A DNA stretch of 64,000 nt from Leptospira chreensis (GTDB taxonomy: Bacteria; Spirochaetota; Leptospiria; Leptospirales; Leptospiraceae), in assembly GCF_016919165.1 (NCBI RefSeq), contig NZ_JAFFPS010000006.1:1-64000 (forward strand), read 5' to 3'. Each line of letters opens with the position of its first letter. Within the stretch, counting starts at the first letter, position 1. Below are positions 10,204 through 18,688 of the stretch, one piece after another. Position numbers and translations under genes: made by a program. The notes under the pieces are model-generated. The model was not told the DNA's origin. It made no database searches and saw nothing but the letters and a program-made list of their open reading frames with translations.

Positions 10204-10921
10204 ACTGATTCTACTTTCCCTCCTTTTGGGTGGTCTTGTCTATTTCCTTTTTCAGAAAAAAACGAACCCCGATCACAAGGAATCTTCTTATGATTCCCGT
10301 TCTGAGGTCTATTGGCAGAGGTTACAAAATCGTCCCGAGGTTCTCCTCGGACCCGGATATCCATCCGACTTACGTGATTTTTTAGAAACCCTGCGCGGTA
10401 AAGAATCCTACCTTTGGAAGGGAGACCGTGACCAAACTTATGCCTATTTACTAGAAACCTATCCTGATGAAAGAGGCCATGTTCTCTATGCGGTTTATAT
10501 AGCTTTTATGAACTGGAAGGAAAAAACGGGGGAAGTCGAAAAGGAAGAAGGTCTTTCTTCTTATGAAAAACTAACAGCTGTGAATCGTATATCCGAAGAG
10601 ATTTTTCCCCTCGCCTTACGCACCCTCCTCTTTCCCAAACACCCCACCACTCCTCCGGTTTGGCTTCTTTCTTATCTGGAAGATTATGTTCAGAAAAATC
10701 CCTACAGTTATGCAAGGGAAAGGAAACGGATTTTTCTGAAGAAAAAAGCCGAACTCTACCAAAAGGAAAAATGGGAAATCCAGGCCTGGGAAAGCCCTAT
10801 GTTTTTTCGCCAAGTTGTCGATTTGCTCTACGCGAGAGAATTATTAGAAATGTCCGAAGAGGAAAGAACTTCTTATCGCAGTGCAAAAGTAGAGGAACTG
10901 AAAGTCGATTTTTGGAATTGA
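10163..10921 (+). CDS. Membrane-anchored protein of unknown function
   Basis: A 252-residue protein. The start at 10163 gives MPTNKKKI followed by a strong membrane segment (residues 9-31), so the bulk would be periplasmic or, less likely, cytoplasmic. The body is rich in charged and aromatic residues (YWQRLQNRPEVLLGPGYP, YLEDYVQKNPYSYARERKR) and predicted to be mostly helical. I recognise no domain. An upstream in-frame start at 10070 exists but would place 31 hydrophilic residues before the membrane segment and lie within the divergent gene. It precedes the LpoB-like lipoprotein by 35 bases and may be cotranscribed with it. Confidence 0.6.
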   Translation: MPTNKKKIITFLLILILLSLLLGGLVYFLFQKKTNPDHKESSYDSRSEVYWQRLQNRPEVLLGPGYPSDLRDFLETLRGKESYLWKGDRDQTYAYLLETYPDERGHVLYAVYIAFMNWKEKTGEVEKEEGLSSYEKLTAVNRISEEIFPLALRTLLFPKHPTTPPVWLLSYLEDYVQKNPYSYARERKRIFLKKKAELYQKEKWEIQAWESPMFFRQVVDLLYARELLEMSEEERTSYRSAKVEELKVDFWN

Positions 10922-10956
10922 CAAGACCGGTTTTCGTCCCCCATATGAGTGGGGTT

Positions 10957-11535
10957 ATGAAACAAATTCTTTTCTCCTTTCTCTTAGTAGGATTCTTATT
11001 CCAATGCAGTAGCAGTCCCAAACGACTTGACAACGCTGATGATTATATCTCCGACTCAGGTGGGCTCACTAGCCAAGAACTGGTGAAAGCTGCTGACAAA
11101 CTAGCAGGCCAAATTGCGGAGTACTTTAAAGAAAACCCGCATGAAGAAGGTGTCTTTGTGGCTCACTTCCCCACACGTAACGATACGTCGGAACAAATCC
11201 AAACAGAACTTTTTGACAACGCCTTTGTTTCCAAACTCATCAAAGGTAAAATTTATACAGTTCGCACAAAAACAAGAGAACAGTCGCTTAACGAAATCCA
11301 GTTCAGTTTGTCCGGACTGACTTCCAACAGACTCTCAATTGGAAAACTCAAATCTCCGAATTTCTTTGTCCGTTGCGAAATCAACGAAAACATGTTTACC
11401 TCTGACGGAGAAAAAATCGTAGAACAGTCCATCAATATCGAACTTGTAGAAGTGGAAACCACCATCGCTGTTTGGTCTGAAAAAGTTTCGTATCGTAAAC
11501 TTGCTGTTCGCGGAAATAAAGGGGTTAGCTGGTAA
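10957..11535 (+). CDS. LpoB-like lipoprotein (penicillin-binding protein activator family)
   Basis: A 192-residue lipoprotein. I choose ATG 10957, behind GAGTGGGG, because it gives a compact signal (MKQILFSFLLVGFLFQC) with the lipid-accepting cysteine at residue 17. The mature domain follows the LpoB/COG3417 plan: an initial helix (LVKAADKLAGQIAEYF), a strand (GVFVAHFPTRND), a helix preceding FVSKLIKGKIYTVRTKTREQ, and the end VEVETTIAVWSEKVSYRK. E. coli LpoB activates PBP1B from the outer membrane. Many phyla carry related proteins of unproved role. It sits upstream of a COG3014-type lipoprotein and convergent to ftsZ, in agreement with an envelope role. Confidence 0.72.
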   Translation: MKQILFSFLLVGFLFQCSSSPKRLDNADDYISDSGGLTSQELVKAADKLAGQIAEYFKENPHEEGVFVAHFPTRNDTSEQIQTELFDNAFVSKLIKGKIYTVRTKTREQSLNEIQFSLSGLTSNRLSIGKLKSPNFFVRCEINENMFTSDGEKIVEQSINIELVEVETTIAVWSEKVSYRKLAVRGNKGVSW

Positions 11536-11552
11536 TCCCTGCCCATCATTTC

Positions 11553-12959
11553 ATGAAAAAAACAATTCTCTTTCTTTCTCTTTTCATTCTCGGTTGTGCT
11601 AGTGATTACAATAAAATCATCAAAGCAACCGAGTCGGCGTACTATGGGCAAGATTATGATTCTGCCATTCCTAAAATTAGAGAACTTTACGAAGGTTCCT
11701 CTAGTAAGGACAAACTTCTATTTTTGATGGAAGCAGGTATGATTTTTCATACCAAAGGAGATTACGTAACCTCCAATAAAGTTTTCAAAGAAGCAGAAGA
11801 TTTAGCAGACAATATCAGAGTTAGTATGACGAGGTCTGGACTTTCGTTTATCCTTTCCGATAACGAATCCAATTATACCGGTGAAGACTTTGAAAGAGTC
11901 ATGATCAAGTTCTACATTGCGAACAATTATCTCCTGCAAGGGGATACCAATAACGCAAAAATTTATTTCCGAAGGCTCGACTTCGAATTAAAAGAAATGC
12001 GTTTTTTGGCGGCAGAATATCGCCAAAACAATGCAGCAAGACTGATTGACGCTTATGTTTCCGAATCTTTAGGTCGTTACAATGATGCACGAGTCCAATA
12101 CAAAAACATGGAACAACTCATTGGAAAAAGCCAAAACCTAATCGCCGACAGATACTTGTTAGCTGCTAAAGAAGGAGACTCTGGAGACCAATCCAAATAT
12201 GCGGCCGGCCGTTCCAGTTTGCAGGCCTACAGTAGTTCCATGCAAAGGACATCTCCCGAAAACGAAAAACTTTCCGAGGTCATCATCATCCACGAAGCAG
12301 GTAAGTCGGCCATCAAAATGTCTCGTGGAAAATTAATCGAAGATGAATACTTTGCTGCTGCCCTTCGTGGTGCTGTGGAAAAAGGACTTTGGGCCAAAGG
12401 GGCTGGTGCTTCCCTTACAGGTGCCATTGCGGCATTATCTGTTGCTGAAAATCCCATTCCGATTTATAAGGAACGAGATCCCAAAGGTTCTCTCCCTAAA
12501 AAATACTACATCAACGGTGTGGATGTTGGATATTCCGATATCATGAACAATTATTCTGAAACAGCGATGAATAATTTTAATGAAAACTACAAAGCTCTCA
12601 TTACCAAAAACTTAACTTCACTCGCAGTCAAAGTGGTAGCGGCAGTGATTGCTTCCGAAGCTATGGCTCGTGCGATCGAATCGGGTGGAAGAGGTAAAAA
12701 CAATGATTTGGTTTCGGGACTCATTCGAGTGGCTGCAGGTGCGGCCGCTGGTCTTGCCGTTGCACAAACCATTGCTCCAGACTTACGTTGTTGGAGGACC
12801 ATTCCTTCCAACTTCCAAGTGAAACGAATTCTTTTAGCTCCCGGAGAATACGACTTTAAAGTAGAATCTCCAGGATCTGTTGTGACTGCCGCTCCGAAAA
12901 AACTTCTCGTAGAAGCCGGCAAACCGTTGTTTGTTTCGGTTCGTTCGTATTCGAACTAA
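11553..12959 (+). CDS. COG3014-type lipoprotein with TPR-like helices
   Basis: A 468-residue lipoprotein with signal MKKTILFLSLFILGC and the lipidated cysteine at residue 15. The N-terminal half (about 20-230) is built of TPR-like helix pairs (YYGQDYDSAIPKIRELY, GDYVTSNKVFKEAEDLAD, NNYLLQGDTNNAKIYFRRL). The centre contains the glycine/alanine-rich segment GAGASLTGAIAALSVAENP and later VAAVIASEAMARAIESGG, which could be membrane-interacting. The C-terminal portion with LLAPGEYDF resembles a beta domain. This architecture matches the uncharacterised COG3014 family, which commonly sits beside COG3417 LpoB-like genes, as here (17-base gap). The stop is 7 bases from the ftsZ stop on the other strand. 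Confidence 0.68.
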   Translation: MKKTILFLSLFILGCASDYNKIIKATESAYYGQDYDSAIPKIRELYEGSSSKDKLLFLMEAGMIFHTKGDYVTSNKVFKEAEDLADNIRVSMTRSGLSFILSDNESNYTGEDFERVMIKFYIANNYLLQGDTNNAKIYFRRLDFELKEMRFLAAEYRQNNAARLIDAYVSESLGRYNDARVQYKNMEQLIGKSQNLIADRYLLAAKEGDSGDQSKYAAGRSSLQAYSSSMQRTSPENEKLSEVIIIHEAGKSAIKMSRGKLIEDEYFAAALRGAVEKGLWAKGAGASLTGAIAALSVAENPIPIYKERDPKGSLPKKYYINGVDVGYSDIMNNYSETAMNNFNENYKALITKNLTSLAVKVVAAVIASEAMARAIESGGRGKNNDLVSGLIRVAAGAAAGLAVAQTIAPDLRCWRTIPSNFQVKRILLAPGEYDFKVESPGSVVTAAPKKLLVEAGKPLFVSVRSYSN

Positions 12960-12966
12960 CTAACTT

Positions 12967-14163
12967 CTAGTCGTTTTTTCTTCTTAAAAAAGCAGGGATA
13001 TCGTAATCCTCTCCGTAATTTTGAAACGGGGAGGATTGTTTTTGAGAAGAAAATCCTCGGTTCGATTGGCGGATGGACCTTGTCGAATCCACTTCTTTCC
13101 CAAATCCAGAATCTTTTTCCTCAGACTTTCGGACATAAACCATAGGAGAAATGGATTCTTCTGAACCCACGGCCTTTTGTTCCCTTTGGTATTGTTTCCC
13201 TCTTTTGTTAAATCCAGTCGCAATCACTGTCACCCGAATTTGGTCCGAAAGGTTCGTGTCTTCATTGAGTCCAATGATGATATTGGCATCGGGATCTGCT
13301 TGTGCTGTGATGATTTGAGAAACTTCATTCCATTCGTGAATGGTAAGATCATTTCCGCCGGTCACGTTGATGAGAAGGGACTTAGCCCCTTGGATGCTAG
13401 AATCTTCAAGGAGTGTGTTGTTAATGGCCTGTTCGACAGCTTCACTCACACGAGTTTCCCCACGCCCTTCGCCTACACCTAAAATTGCATCTCCAGTATC
13501 TTTCATAATGGTTTTTACATCAGCAAAGTCTACATTGATGATTCCTGGATGGTTGATGATATCACTGATCCCACGAACCCCATTTAACAAGATATCGTCG
13601 ATCACTCGGAAAGCCATATCCACAGGTGTGTTTTTATCCACTACTTGAAAGATAGAATCATTCCGAATGGTGATGAGGGTATCTACATTGGCACGGAGTT
13701 GGTCGATTCCTTGTTTCGCAAGTTCAGCTCTTCTTTTTCCTTCAAAGGAAAAAGGAACTGTGACCACACCGACCACTAAACATTTCATTTCTTTGGCGAT
13801 GGCTGCAATGATAGGAGCGGCTCCGGTTCCTGTTCCCCCACCCATTCCCGCAGTGACAAAAACCATATCGGCACCTTTGAGGGCTGATATAATTCGTTCC
13901 TTATCTTCGAGGGCTGCTTTTTCTCCCAGTTCTGGATCCCCACCGGCACCCATCCCTCGAGTCACTTTATTACCCAATTGGATTTTGACTTCTACAGGAG
14001 ATTTTAATAATACTTGTTCGTCGGTGTTCATCACAATAAAATCAACACCCGTCATTTTGGCATGAACCATACGAGTGACGGCGTTCATTCCACCCCCACC
14101 AACTCCAATGACTTTGATAATAGCAGGGCTTGTTTTTTCTTCTTCTAGGTACAACATCGACAT
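12967..14163 (-). CDS. ftsZ: Cell division GTPase FtsZ
   Basis: A 398-residue tubulin homologue that polymerises into the Z ring at midcell. The nucleotide-binding glycine motif [10 protein letters not shown] begins near residue 20; the tubulin signature GGGTGTGA is at 108-115; the T7-loop aspartate region is NVDFADVK. A variable linker (about 320-385) leads to the conserved tail [12 protein letters not shown], the docking peptide for FtsA. The gene is last in ftsQ-ftsA-ftsZ, 4 bases after ftsA. No ftsW, murC or ddl neighbours are seen on this side, so the dcw cluster appears reduced here. Confidence 0.98.
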   Translation of the reverse strand: MSMLYLEEEKTSPAIIKVIGVGGGGMNAVTRMVHAKMTGVDFIVMNTDEQVLLKSPVEVKIQLGNKVTRGMGAGGDPELGEKAALEDKERIISALKGADMVFVTAGMGGGTGTGAAPIIAAIAKEMKCLVVGVVTVPFSFEGKRRAELAKQGIDQLRANVDTLITIRNDSIFQVVDKNTPVDMAFRVIDDILLNGVRGISDIINHPGIINVDFADVKTIMKDTGDAILGVGEGRGETRVSEAVEQAINNTLLEDSSIQGAKSLLINVTGGNDLTIHEWNEVSQIITAQADPDANIIIGLNEDTNLSDQIRVTVIATGFNKRGKQYQREQKAVGSEESISPMVYVRKSEEKDSGFGKEVDSTRSIRQSNRGFSSQKQSSPFQNYGEDYDIPAFLRRKND

Positions 14164-14167
14164 ATCC

Positions 14168-15406
14168 TTAGAGATTATTCTCCATCCAACGACGAACCTT
14201 CTTCATCCAACCGTCTGAATCAGATCCGGAATGCATGTTTCTTTGTTCTAAGTTTTGTATTTTTGAGCTATATTTGATAAGACCAACAGCAGTAGCATAT
14301 TCGGGAGAAGAAATTTTATCCACAAGGCCACTAAGACCTGCCGGTTTTGCACGACCGACTGACAGACGTAATACTTCCTCAGCAGTGGCTTCTATTCCTT
14401 GTAAAAGAGAGGATCCTCCTGTAAGGATCACCCCTCCCGCCAAACTAGACTTAAATCCTGACCGCACTAGTTCATGATCGATCATTTCTAAAATTTCACG
14501 AACCCTTGGTTCCAAAATTTCTACCAGTTCCTGACGGAATACAGACCGAGCGGGCCTACCTGAGATCGAAGGGATTTCGAATTTTTCTGTAGGGTCCACC
14601 ATATCAATGCGAGTGTGGCCATATCGTTTTTTGATGACTTCTGCTGTTTCTACAGTGGTTTTTAAACCAATGGAAATATCGCTTGTGATATGGAATCCAC
14701 CAAAGGGAACCACTGAGGAAAAAGCAATTCCCCCATCGACATAGATGATGATATCACAAATTCCAGCCCCAATGTCAATAACTGCGGTTCCCAAATCCTT
14801 TTCACCCGAAGTGAGGATGGCTTCGGAAGAAGCAAGACTAGATAACACTCGGTCCATTTGCAAAAGGCCGGCTTGTTCGACACAACGATCAATGTTATTG
14901 AGAGCCGTGTTTCCACAAGATACAATATGTACTTCTGCTTCTAACCGAACCCCAGTCATTCCAATCGGATCTTTGATATTGACTTGGTCATCGACTTTGA
15001 ATTCTTTAGTGAGGACATGGATGACTTGTTGGTCGTTCGGGACATGAACCGCTTGTGCGGCTTCCACAACTCGCATAATATCTGTTTCAGATACAATACG
15101 TTCTCTGTTGGTAACAGCGATGATTCCTTTTTCATTGAAACCGTGCACTGACTTTCCAGAAACATTCACAACGACTGCATTGATTTCTTGGCCGGCCATC
15201 AGTTCAGCATCACCAAACGCCTCTATGATGGACTTGGTTGTTGTTTCTACATTGACAATGGATCCGTTTTTGATACCGGCAGACGGGTACACTCCCGTTC
15301 CGATAATTTCAATTTCGTGATCTCCCACAAGTCGCCCAATGACAACTTTCACCAGAGAGGATCCTAAATCCAAGGCCGTTATGATAGGTACGTCATCATA
15401 GCTCAT
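14168..15406 (-). CDS. ftsA: Cell division actin-like protein FtsA
   Basis: A 412-residue actin-fold ATPase that tethers FtsZ to the inner membrane. Phosphate-binding loops are visible at [15 protein letters not shown] near the N-terminus, [15 protein letters not shown] in the middle, and [15 protein letters not shown] towards the end. The C-terminal [15 protein letters not shown] is an amphipathic helix with the basic/aromatic pattern expected for membrane targeting. The subdomain 1C inserted segment ([15 protein letters not shown]) is also typical. It begins 1 base after ftsQ and ends 4 bases before ftsZ, a classic coupled arrangement. Confidence 0.97.
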   Translation of the reverse strand: MSYDDVPIITALDLGSSLVKVVIGRLVGDHEIEIIGTGVYPSAGIKNGSIVNVETTTKSIIEAFGDAELMAGQEINAVVVNVSGKSVHGFNEKGIIAVTNRERIVSETDIMRVVEAAQAVHVPNDQQVIHVLTKEFKVDDQVNIKDPIGMTGVRLEAEVHIVSCGNTALNNIDRCVEQAGLLQMDRVLSSLASSEAILTSGEKDLGTAVIDIGAGICDIIIYVDGGIAFSSVVPFGGFHITSDISIGLKTTVETAEVIKKRYGHTRIDMVDPTEKFEIPSISGRPARSVFRQELVEILEPRVREILEMIDHELVRSGFKSSLAGGVILTGGSSLLQGIEATAEEVLRLSVGRAKPAGLSGLVDKISSPEYATAVGLIKYSSKIQNLEQRNMHSGSDSDGWMKKVRRWMENNL

Positions 15407-15407
15407 A

Positions 15408-16139
15408 TTAATGATAAATTGCGTCCTCGCCTCTTAAGTCTATGGAAACAGCTTTTACTGATTCTGCTTCCATATAAGCTAAGGATGCATATAATTTGCG
15501 AAATACATTCAATTCTAATTTATCACCTAAGTATACTTTGATGGAGTTTGGTGATTTTAAATACATAGTATAATTGCCGTCACGTTCAGCGACGAGTTCT
15601 GAAATTCTAGATTTAAGTGCAGGGTAAAGGGAAAGAGCATGTCGCATTTCTTTGGTGATATCAAAAATCTGTCGGCCTTCTAGTTTCTCTTCCCCGACGG
15701 TGAACTGCCCACTAATCACAATGGTATGATTAGCTAACACTTGATCTCTGGAAAGTATCTCCAGATCTTCATCCACTTCATACAGGGAATTTCCTACATG
15801 TATGACAAATTCGGCGACTTTCTCCTGTATGTTGATAATCAAAAAACCGTCTGGGTCTCTAGTGATTCGAACCTTCCGAATTCTTGGATGATCTGAGAGT
15901 TTTTTCTCCCAATCTTTCCAATCCCCTATCATCGGTGACTCTGGATCCACTCCTAAATAAGTGAGAACCAAAGGAGGAGAAAGAGCCACAAGGCCTTCCC
16001 ATTCCAAACGATCCACCGGCTTCACAGGTCTACCCCAACGAAAGATCAGTCCAAGAGCCACAAGGCCTACAAAGACCAATAGGATCGGAACCACGCGTCC
16101 AAATCGTTTTTCTTTGATTTCTTGGGGGGTGTCAACCAT
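15408..16139 (-). CDS. ftsQ: Cell division protein FtsQ/DivIB
   Basis: A 243-residue bitopic inner-membrane protein. A short cytoplasmic tail (basic, KEKRFGR) precedes one membrane segment (about 17-35), then a POTRA-like domain ([20 protein letters not shown] to [11 protein letters not shown]) and a C-terminal FtsQ beta domain ([17 protein letters not shown]). FtsQ scaffolds the FtsB/FtsL/FtsI/FtsW complex. There is no recognisable ribosome-binding sequence before the ATG: the preceding bases are a run of A and T with the -10-like CATAAT at 16146-16151, only 6 bases away. That would fit a leaderless or near-leaderless mRNA, if this hexamer is the promoter. Confidence 0.9.
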   Translation of the reverse strand: MVDTPQEIKEKRFGRVVPILLVFVGLVALGLIFRWGRPVKPVDRLEWEGLVALSPPLVLTYLGVDPESPMIGDWKDWEKKLSDHPRIRKVRITRDPDGFLIINIQEKVAEFVIHVGNSLYEVDEDLEILSRDQVLANHTIVISGQFTVGEEKLEGRQIFDITKEMRHALSLYPALKSRISELVAERDGNYTMYLKSPNSIKVYLGDKLELNVFRKLYASLAYMEAESVKAVSIDLRGEDAIYH

Positions 16140-16207
16140 ATATTGATTATGTCACATAGTTAGGTTGTTTGGAAAGCAATAATATGAATTAGAGAATTAA
16201 GAGGGTA

Positions 16208-16236
16208 CAAAAAAAGGTCAGGCGAACCTGACCTTT
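16208..16236 (-). terminator. Intrinsic terminator of the small secreted-protein gene
   Basis: A perfect 10-bp stem (16213-16222 with 16227-16236) closed by a 4-base CGAA loop. On the minus strand it is followed by a run of seven T (A run at 16209-16215). It lies 32 bases past the stop of the gene at 16269-16634 and before ftsQ, so it isolates the two transcription units. Confidence 0.9.
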
Positions 16237-16268
16237 CTCACAAATCTCAAACTGGTGTTTGGGATTGT

Positions 16269-16634
16269 TTAGTTTTGTGCTACCTGCATGGACGGTTTAG
16301 TTAGATCCATAGAGATAGTGCGGTATTTTTTAGCATCTTTTTCAAGAGCCTCAGCACGGCGAAGAAGTTCACTTCTCTCGTTCATTTGGCTAATGGCTTT
16401 TCCACCGCGAGTAGATCCTGCTCTGTCACGAAGTGCCTGAGCCATCTCTACTTTTTCTTTAGCGACATTCGCTAGGTATTCCGAAACGGCAGATTTTTGC
16501 GCTGGAGTCGTTGCTTGGTCAATCATAGCAGACTCCAAAAGCTCCAATCTTTCGTTTGTATCTAAAGCTTGGAGATTTGCTGTTACAAGTCCAAAAGCCA
16601 AGATCCCTGTTGCGATAATCTTTGTTGTTTTCAT
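16269..16634 (-). CDS. Small secreted protein of unknown function
   Basis: A 121-residue protein. The start at 16634 is chosen because GAGAGGATC lies just before this ATG and because it produces a clean signal peptide (MKTTKIIATGILAFGLVTAN, cleavage near LQA). A longer frame opening at 16799 would run through the operator region and is unlikely. The mature 98 residues are helical and charged (ERLELLESAMIDQ, EYLANVAKEKVEMAQALRDR, RRAEALEKDAKKYRTISMDL), with coiled-coil-like heptads and no cysteine. I recognise no family. The gene is monocistronic, with its own terminator and three similar palindromes upstream, so it is probably strongly regulated. Confidence 0.72.
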   Translation of the reverse strand: MKTTKIIATGILAFGLVTANLQALDTNERLELLESAMIDQATTPAQKSAVSEYLANVAKEKVEMAQALRDRAGSTRGGKAISQMNERSELLRRAEALEKDAKKYRTISMDLTKPSMQVAQN

Positions 16635-16711
16635 GTGATCCTCTCTAGAGTGGGAACCTCTTTTTCCGATTCCCTTTGTTTGTTCTATGACTCTAGAAAA
16701 CTTCTCGTTGC

Positions 16712-16725
16712 GATTAAATTCAATC
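16712..16725. promoter_or_regulatory. Operator-like palindrome, copy 1 (imperfect)
   Basis: GATTAAATTCAATC, a 14-base inverted repeat with one mismatch relative to the perfect copy at 16805-16818. It lies 78 bases upstream of the ATG of the small secreted-protein gene, probably in its 5' leader or core promoter. Confidence 0.5.
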
Positions 16726-16783
16726 TGAAATTCCATAGAATTTGCCATCGATTGCCCCAAATCAGGAAAAAAAGTTAAATTCA

Positions 16784-16797
16784 GATTAATATTAATC
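16784..16797. promoter_or_regulatory. Operator-like palindrome, copy 2 (perfect)
   Basis: GATTAATATTAATC, a perfect 14-base palindrome sharing the GATTAA...TTAATC arms with copies 1 and 3. Its start is 21 bases, two helical turns, from that of copy 3, which would place bound dimers on the same DNA face. Confidence 0.55.
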
Positions 16798-16804
16798 ATT
16801 TATG

Positions 16805-16818
16805 GATTAAATTTAATC
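16805..16818. promoter_or_regulatory. Operator-like palindrome, copy 3 (perfect)
   Basis: GATTAAATTTAATC, a perfect 14-base palindrome between the terminator of the caspase-like gene and the small secreted-protein gene. With copies 1 and 2 it makes a three-site cluster. The cognate regulator is unknown. Confidence 0.55.
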
Positions 16819-16880
16819 AAATCATTCATAATCTGGCTCGAAACAGCAACTATAGAGGGAATCCCGGCCTATCTGGAATC

Positions 16881-16905
16881 AAAAAAACCCTCCGAAGAGG
16901 GTTTT
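16881..16905 (-). terminator. Intrinsic terminator of the caspase-like gene
   Basis: A 9-bp stem (16884-16892 with 16897-16905) around a CGAA loop, followed on the minus strand by a T run (A run at 16881-16887). It starts 3 bases after the stop of the caspase-like gene. The loop is the same CGAA as in the terminator at 16208-16236. Confidence 0.9.
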
Positions 16906-16907
16906 GG

Positions 16908-18617
16908 TTAGTATTTGGTTTTGGTATAACTCAATTTTTTATTGAGGATGATGTCCACATTGGTCACTTCTCCCGGTTGGACATGGATCTCCGAATTTTC
17001 CAATTTCATTTCTTCCATGAAACTAGCTCGGATTTCGTATTTGCCCGGTTTTAAGTTGGTAAACCAAAAGTATCCATCTTTGTCAGTAGTGACTTTGAAG
17101 ATTTGGTTGGTGGAGACCACAGTCGGCATATAGATTGGGTGTTTTTCGATCGGGTTGTCCAAGGTTTTGAAAAACACTCGGCCCCGAATCGCACCAAATC
17201 CATCCATCGAGTTGACGGCGTCCACAGTGACGGTCTGTTTCGGAAGGACAGCAGTGGCCGTTTTGTAGATCGGATATTTGTCCGCACGGATTTCAATTTG
17301 GTGCACTCCGGCAGGTAGGTTATCTATTTTCACATTGTAGATATCTCCCTGAACCAAAGTTCCATTTTTGGAAACCGATCCCCAAATTTTAGATTTCTCT
17401 GTTGTGACTTGGGAAGTGTATTCCTGATCATCCACAAGGACTTTGATGGACCTTACTTTGTCTTCTGGAGTTGAAGATTTGAGTTTCCCCTGTTTGTTCA
17501 GAAGGTCATAAGGAGACTTGGTGGCCGCTCCCCCATAGGACTTGTCTTTGATGATGGAAGTGCGGATGAGGATACTTCCTGTTGTGACAGAAGGGGGTGC
17601 CGGTGGTTCCGCTTCCGTAATCGGAGGGATGACCACTGTGGTTTCGTTGGCCGGTGTTGGTTCCGGTTCTGGTGCCACTGGAGGTGTCGTTGTATTATTG
17701 TTTGGTGGTGTTGTGTTTTCCACCGGTGTGATCGGAACGTTAATCACCACGTTCGGTGGTTTTGGCGGAGGGGTTTGTGGTTTTGGAGAACCTGACAAAA
17801 AGATCCCTGCGGCATTTCCAGAAACTTGCGGGGTCTGTTCATGGTTGAATTGGCGAGCCATCTTGACTGTCTCTTCCTTGGCAACAAAGAAGGCTTCGAG
17901 GGCTGTCACCACACTGTCTTTGTTTAAATCCCCTTTTTCTAGGGCATTTCCAAAGTTATAAGTAAAGATCCCATGGTTGATGGTTCCTCCCACTTCGATA
18001 GAGGTTTGGTCATCGTCCGAAGAGGAAATCACAGCTTTGTCTTGGAAGAAGTAGTCTTCTGCGTTTTGGCGGACAACCCCATCATTCCCCTGGGCAATCG
18101 GGATCTCGGCAGCACCGCGGGTATTTTTCCCTTTTTTGGCAATCCCTCCCGAATAACAACAGTCCATCACAAGAACGGTTTTTTGGGATTTGATATCGGT
18201 TAAAAATTCGTTTAATTCTTCATCAGAAATATGAGGGCGATCGTAACAAATGAGATAGTTACGCATTCCATTTTTTGCCTTTGCATCTTTCATATACATT
18301 CCGTGGCCGGAGAAGTATAAAAACACAGAGTCCTCTTTTCCTACAACTTTACCCAATTGGGAAATCGCGTTTTTTACATTATCGCGAGTGACCATGGAAC
18401 CTAACAGGACTTTGATATCCTTGAAGTTTCCTTTCTTTTGGATTTTTTCTTTTAGAAATGTTGCGTCTGCTTCGCAGAGGTTCAACTCAGGGATTTTAGC
18501 TGTGTTCCCTTTGTAGTTAGTTCCAATGAACAACGCGTAACGGTTCTGCCCAAACACCGGTACACCGATGAGATAGGCCGATAGAATACAAACAAATATG
18601 TTTCGAAACGAAAACAT
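16908..18617 (-). CDS. Exported caspase-like (peptidase C14) protein with C-terminal beta domains
   Basis: A 569-residue protein. The ATG at 18617 follows AGGAAA and gives a signal peptide (FVCILSAYLIGVPVFGQ). The caspase-fold domain (about 25-270) has both catalytic residues: His105 in YFSGHGMY and Cys154 in VMDCCYSGG. A Pro/Thr-rich linker (about 280-345) follows, then a PEGA-like domain (VKIDNLPAGVHQIEIRADKY) and a C-terminal carboxypeptidase-regulatory-like beta domain (GYFWFTNLKPGKYEIRASF). Cleavage after basic residues is typical of bacterial metacaspase relatives but cannot be read here. It is probably periplasmic. No adaptor or substrate gene is adjacent; terminators and gaps suggest a single-gene unit. 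Confidence 0.85.
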   Translation of the reverse strand: MFSFRNIFVCILSAYLIGVPVFGQNRYALFIGTNYKGNTAKIPELNLCEADATFLKEKIQKKGNFKDIKVLLGSMVTRDNVKNAISQLGKVVGKEDSVFLYFSGHGMYMKDAKAKNGMRNYLICYDRPHISDEELNEFLTDIKSQKTVLVMDCCYSGGIAKKGKNTRGAAEIPIAQGNDGVVRQNAEDYFFQDKAVISSSDDDQTSIEVGGTINHGIFTYNFGNALEKGDLNKDSVVTALEAFFVAKEETVKMARQFNHEQTPQVSGNAAGIFLSGSPKPQTPPPKPPNVVINVPITPVENTTPPNNNTTTPPVAPEPEPTPANETTVVIPPITEAEPPAPPSVTTGSILIRTSIIKDKSYGGAATKSPYDLLNKQGKLKSSTPEDKVRSIKVLVDDQEYTSQVTTEKSKIWGSVSKNGTLVQGDIYNVKIDNLPAGVHQIEIRADKYPIYKTATAVLPKQTVTVDAVNSMDGFGAIRGRVFFKTLDNPIEKHPIYMPTVVSTNQIFKVTTDKDGYFWFTNLKPGKYEIRASFMEEMKLENSEIHVQPGEVTNVDIILNKKLSYTKTKY

Positions 18618-18688
18618 GATTGGGTTTCCTCTTATCCGGATGGAGTGCCTCATTCTCCAACATCAGAAATCGGAAATCAATTGGATTT

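Noticed and set aside
16634..16799. Longer N-terminus for the small secreted protein from an ATG at 16799
   Set aside because: It would translate the palindromic operator region and bury the signal peptide; the ATG at 16634 has a proper ribosome site.
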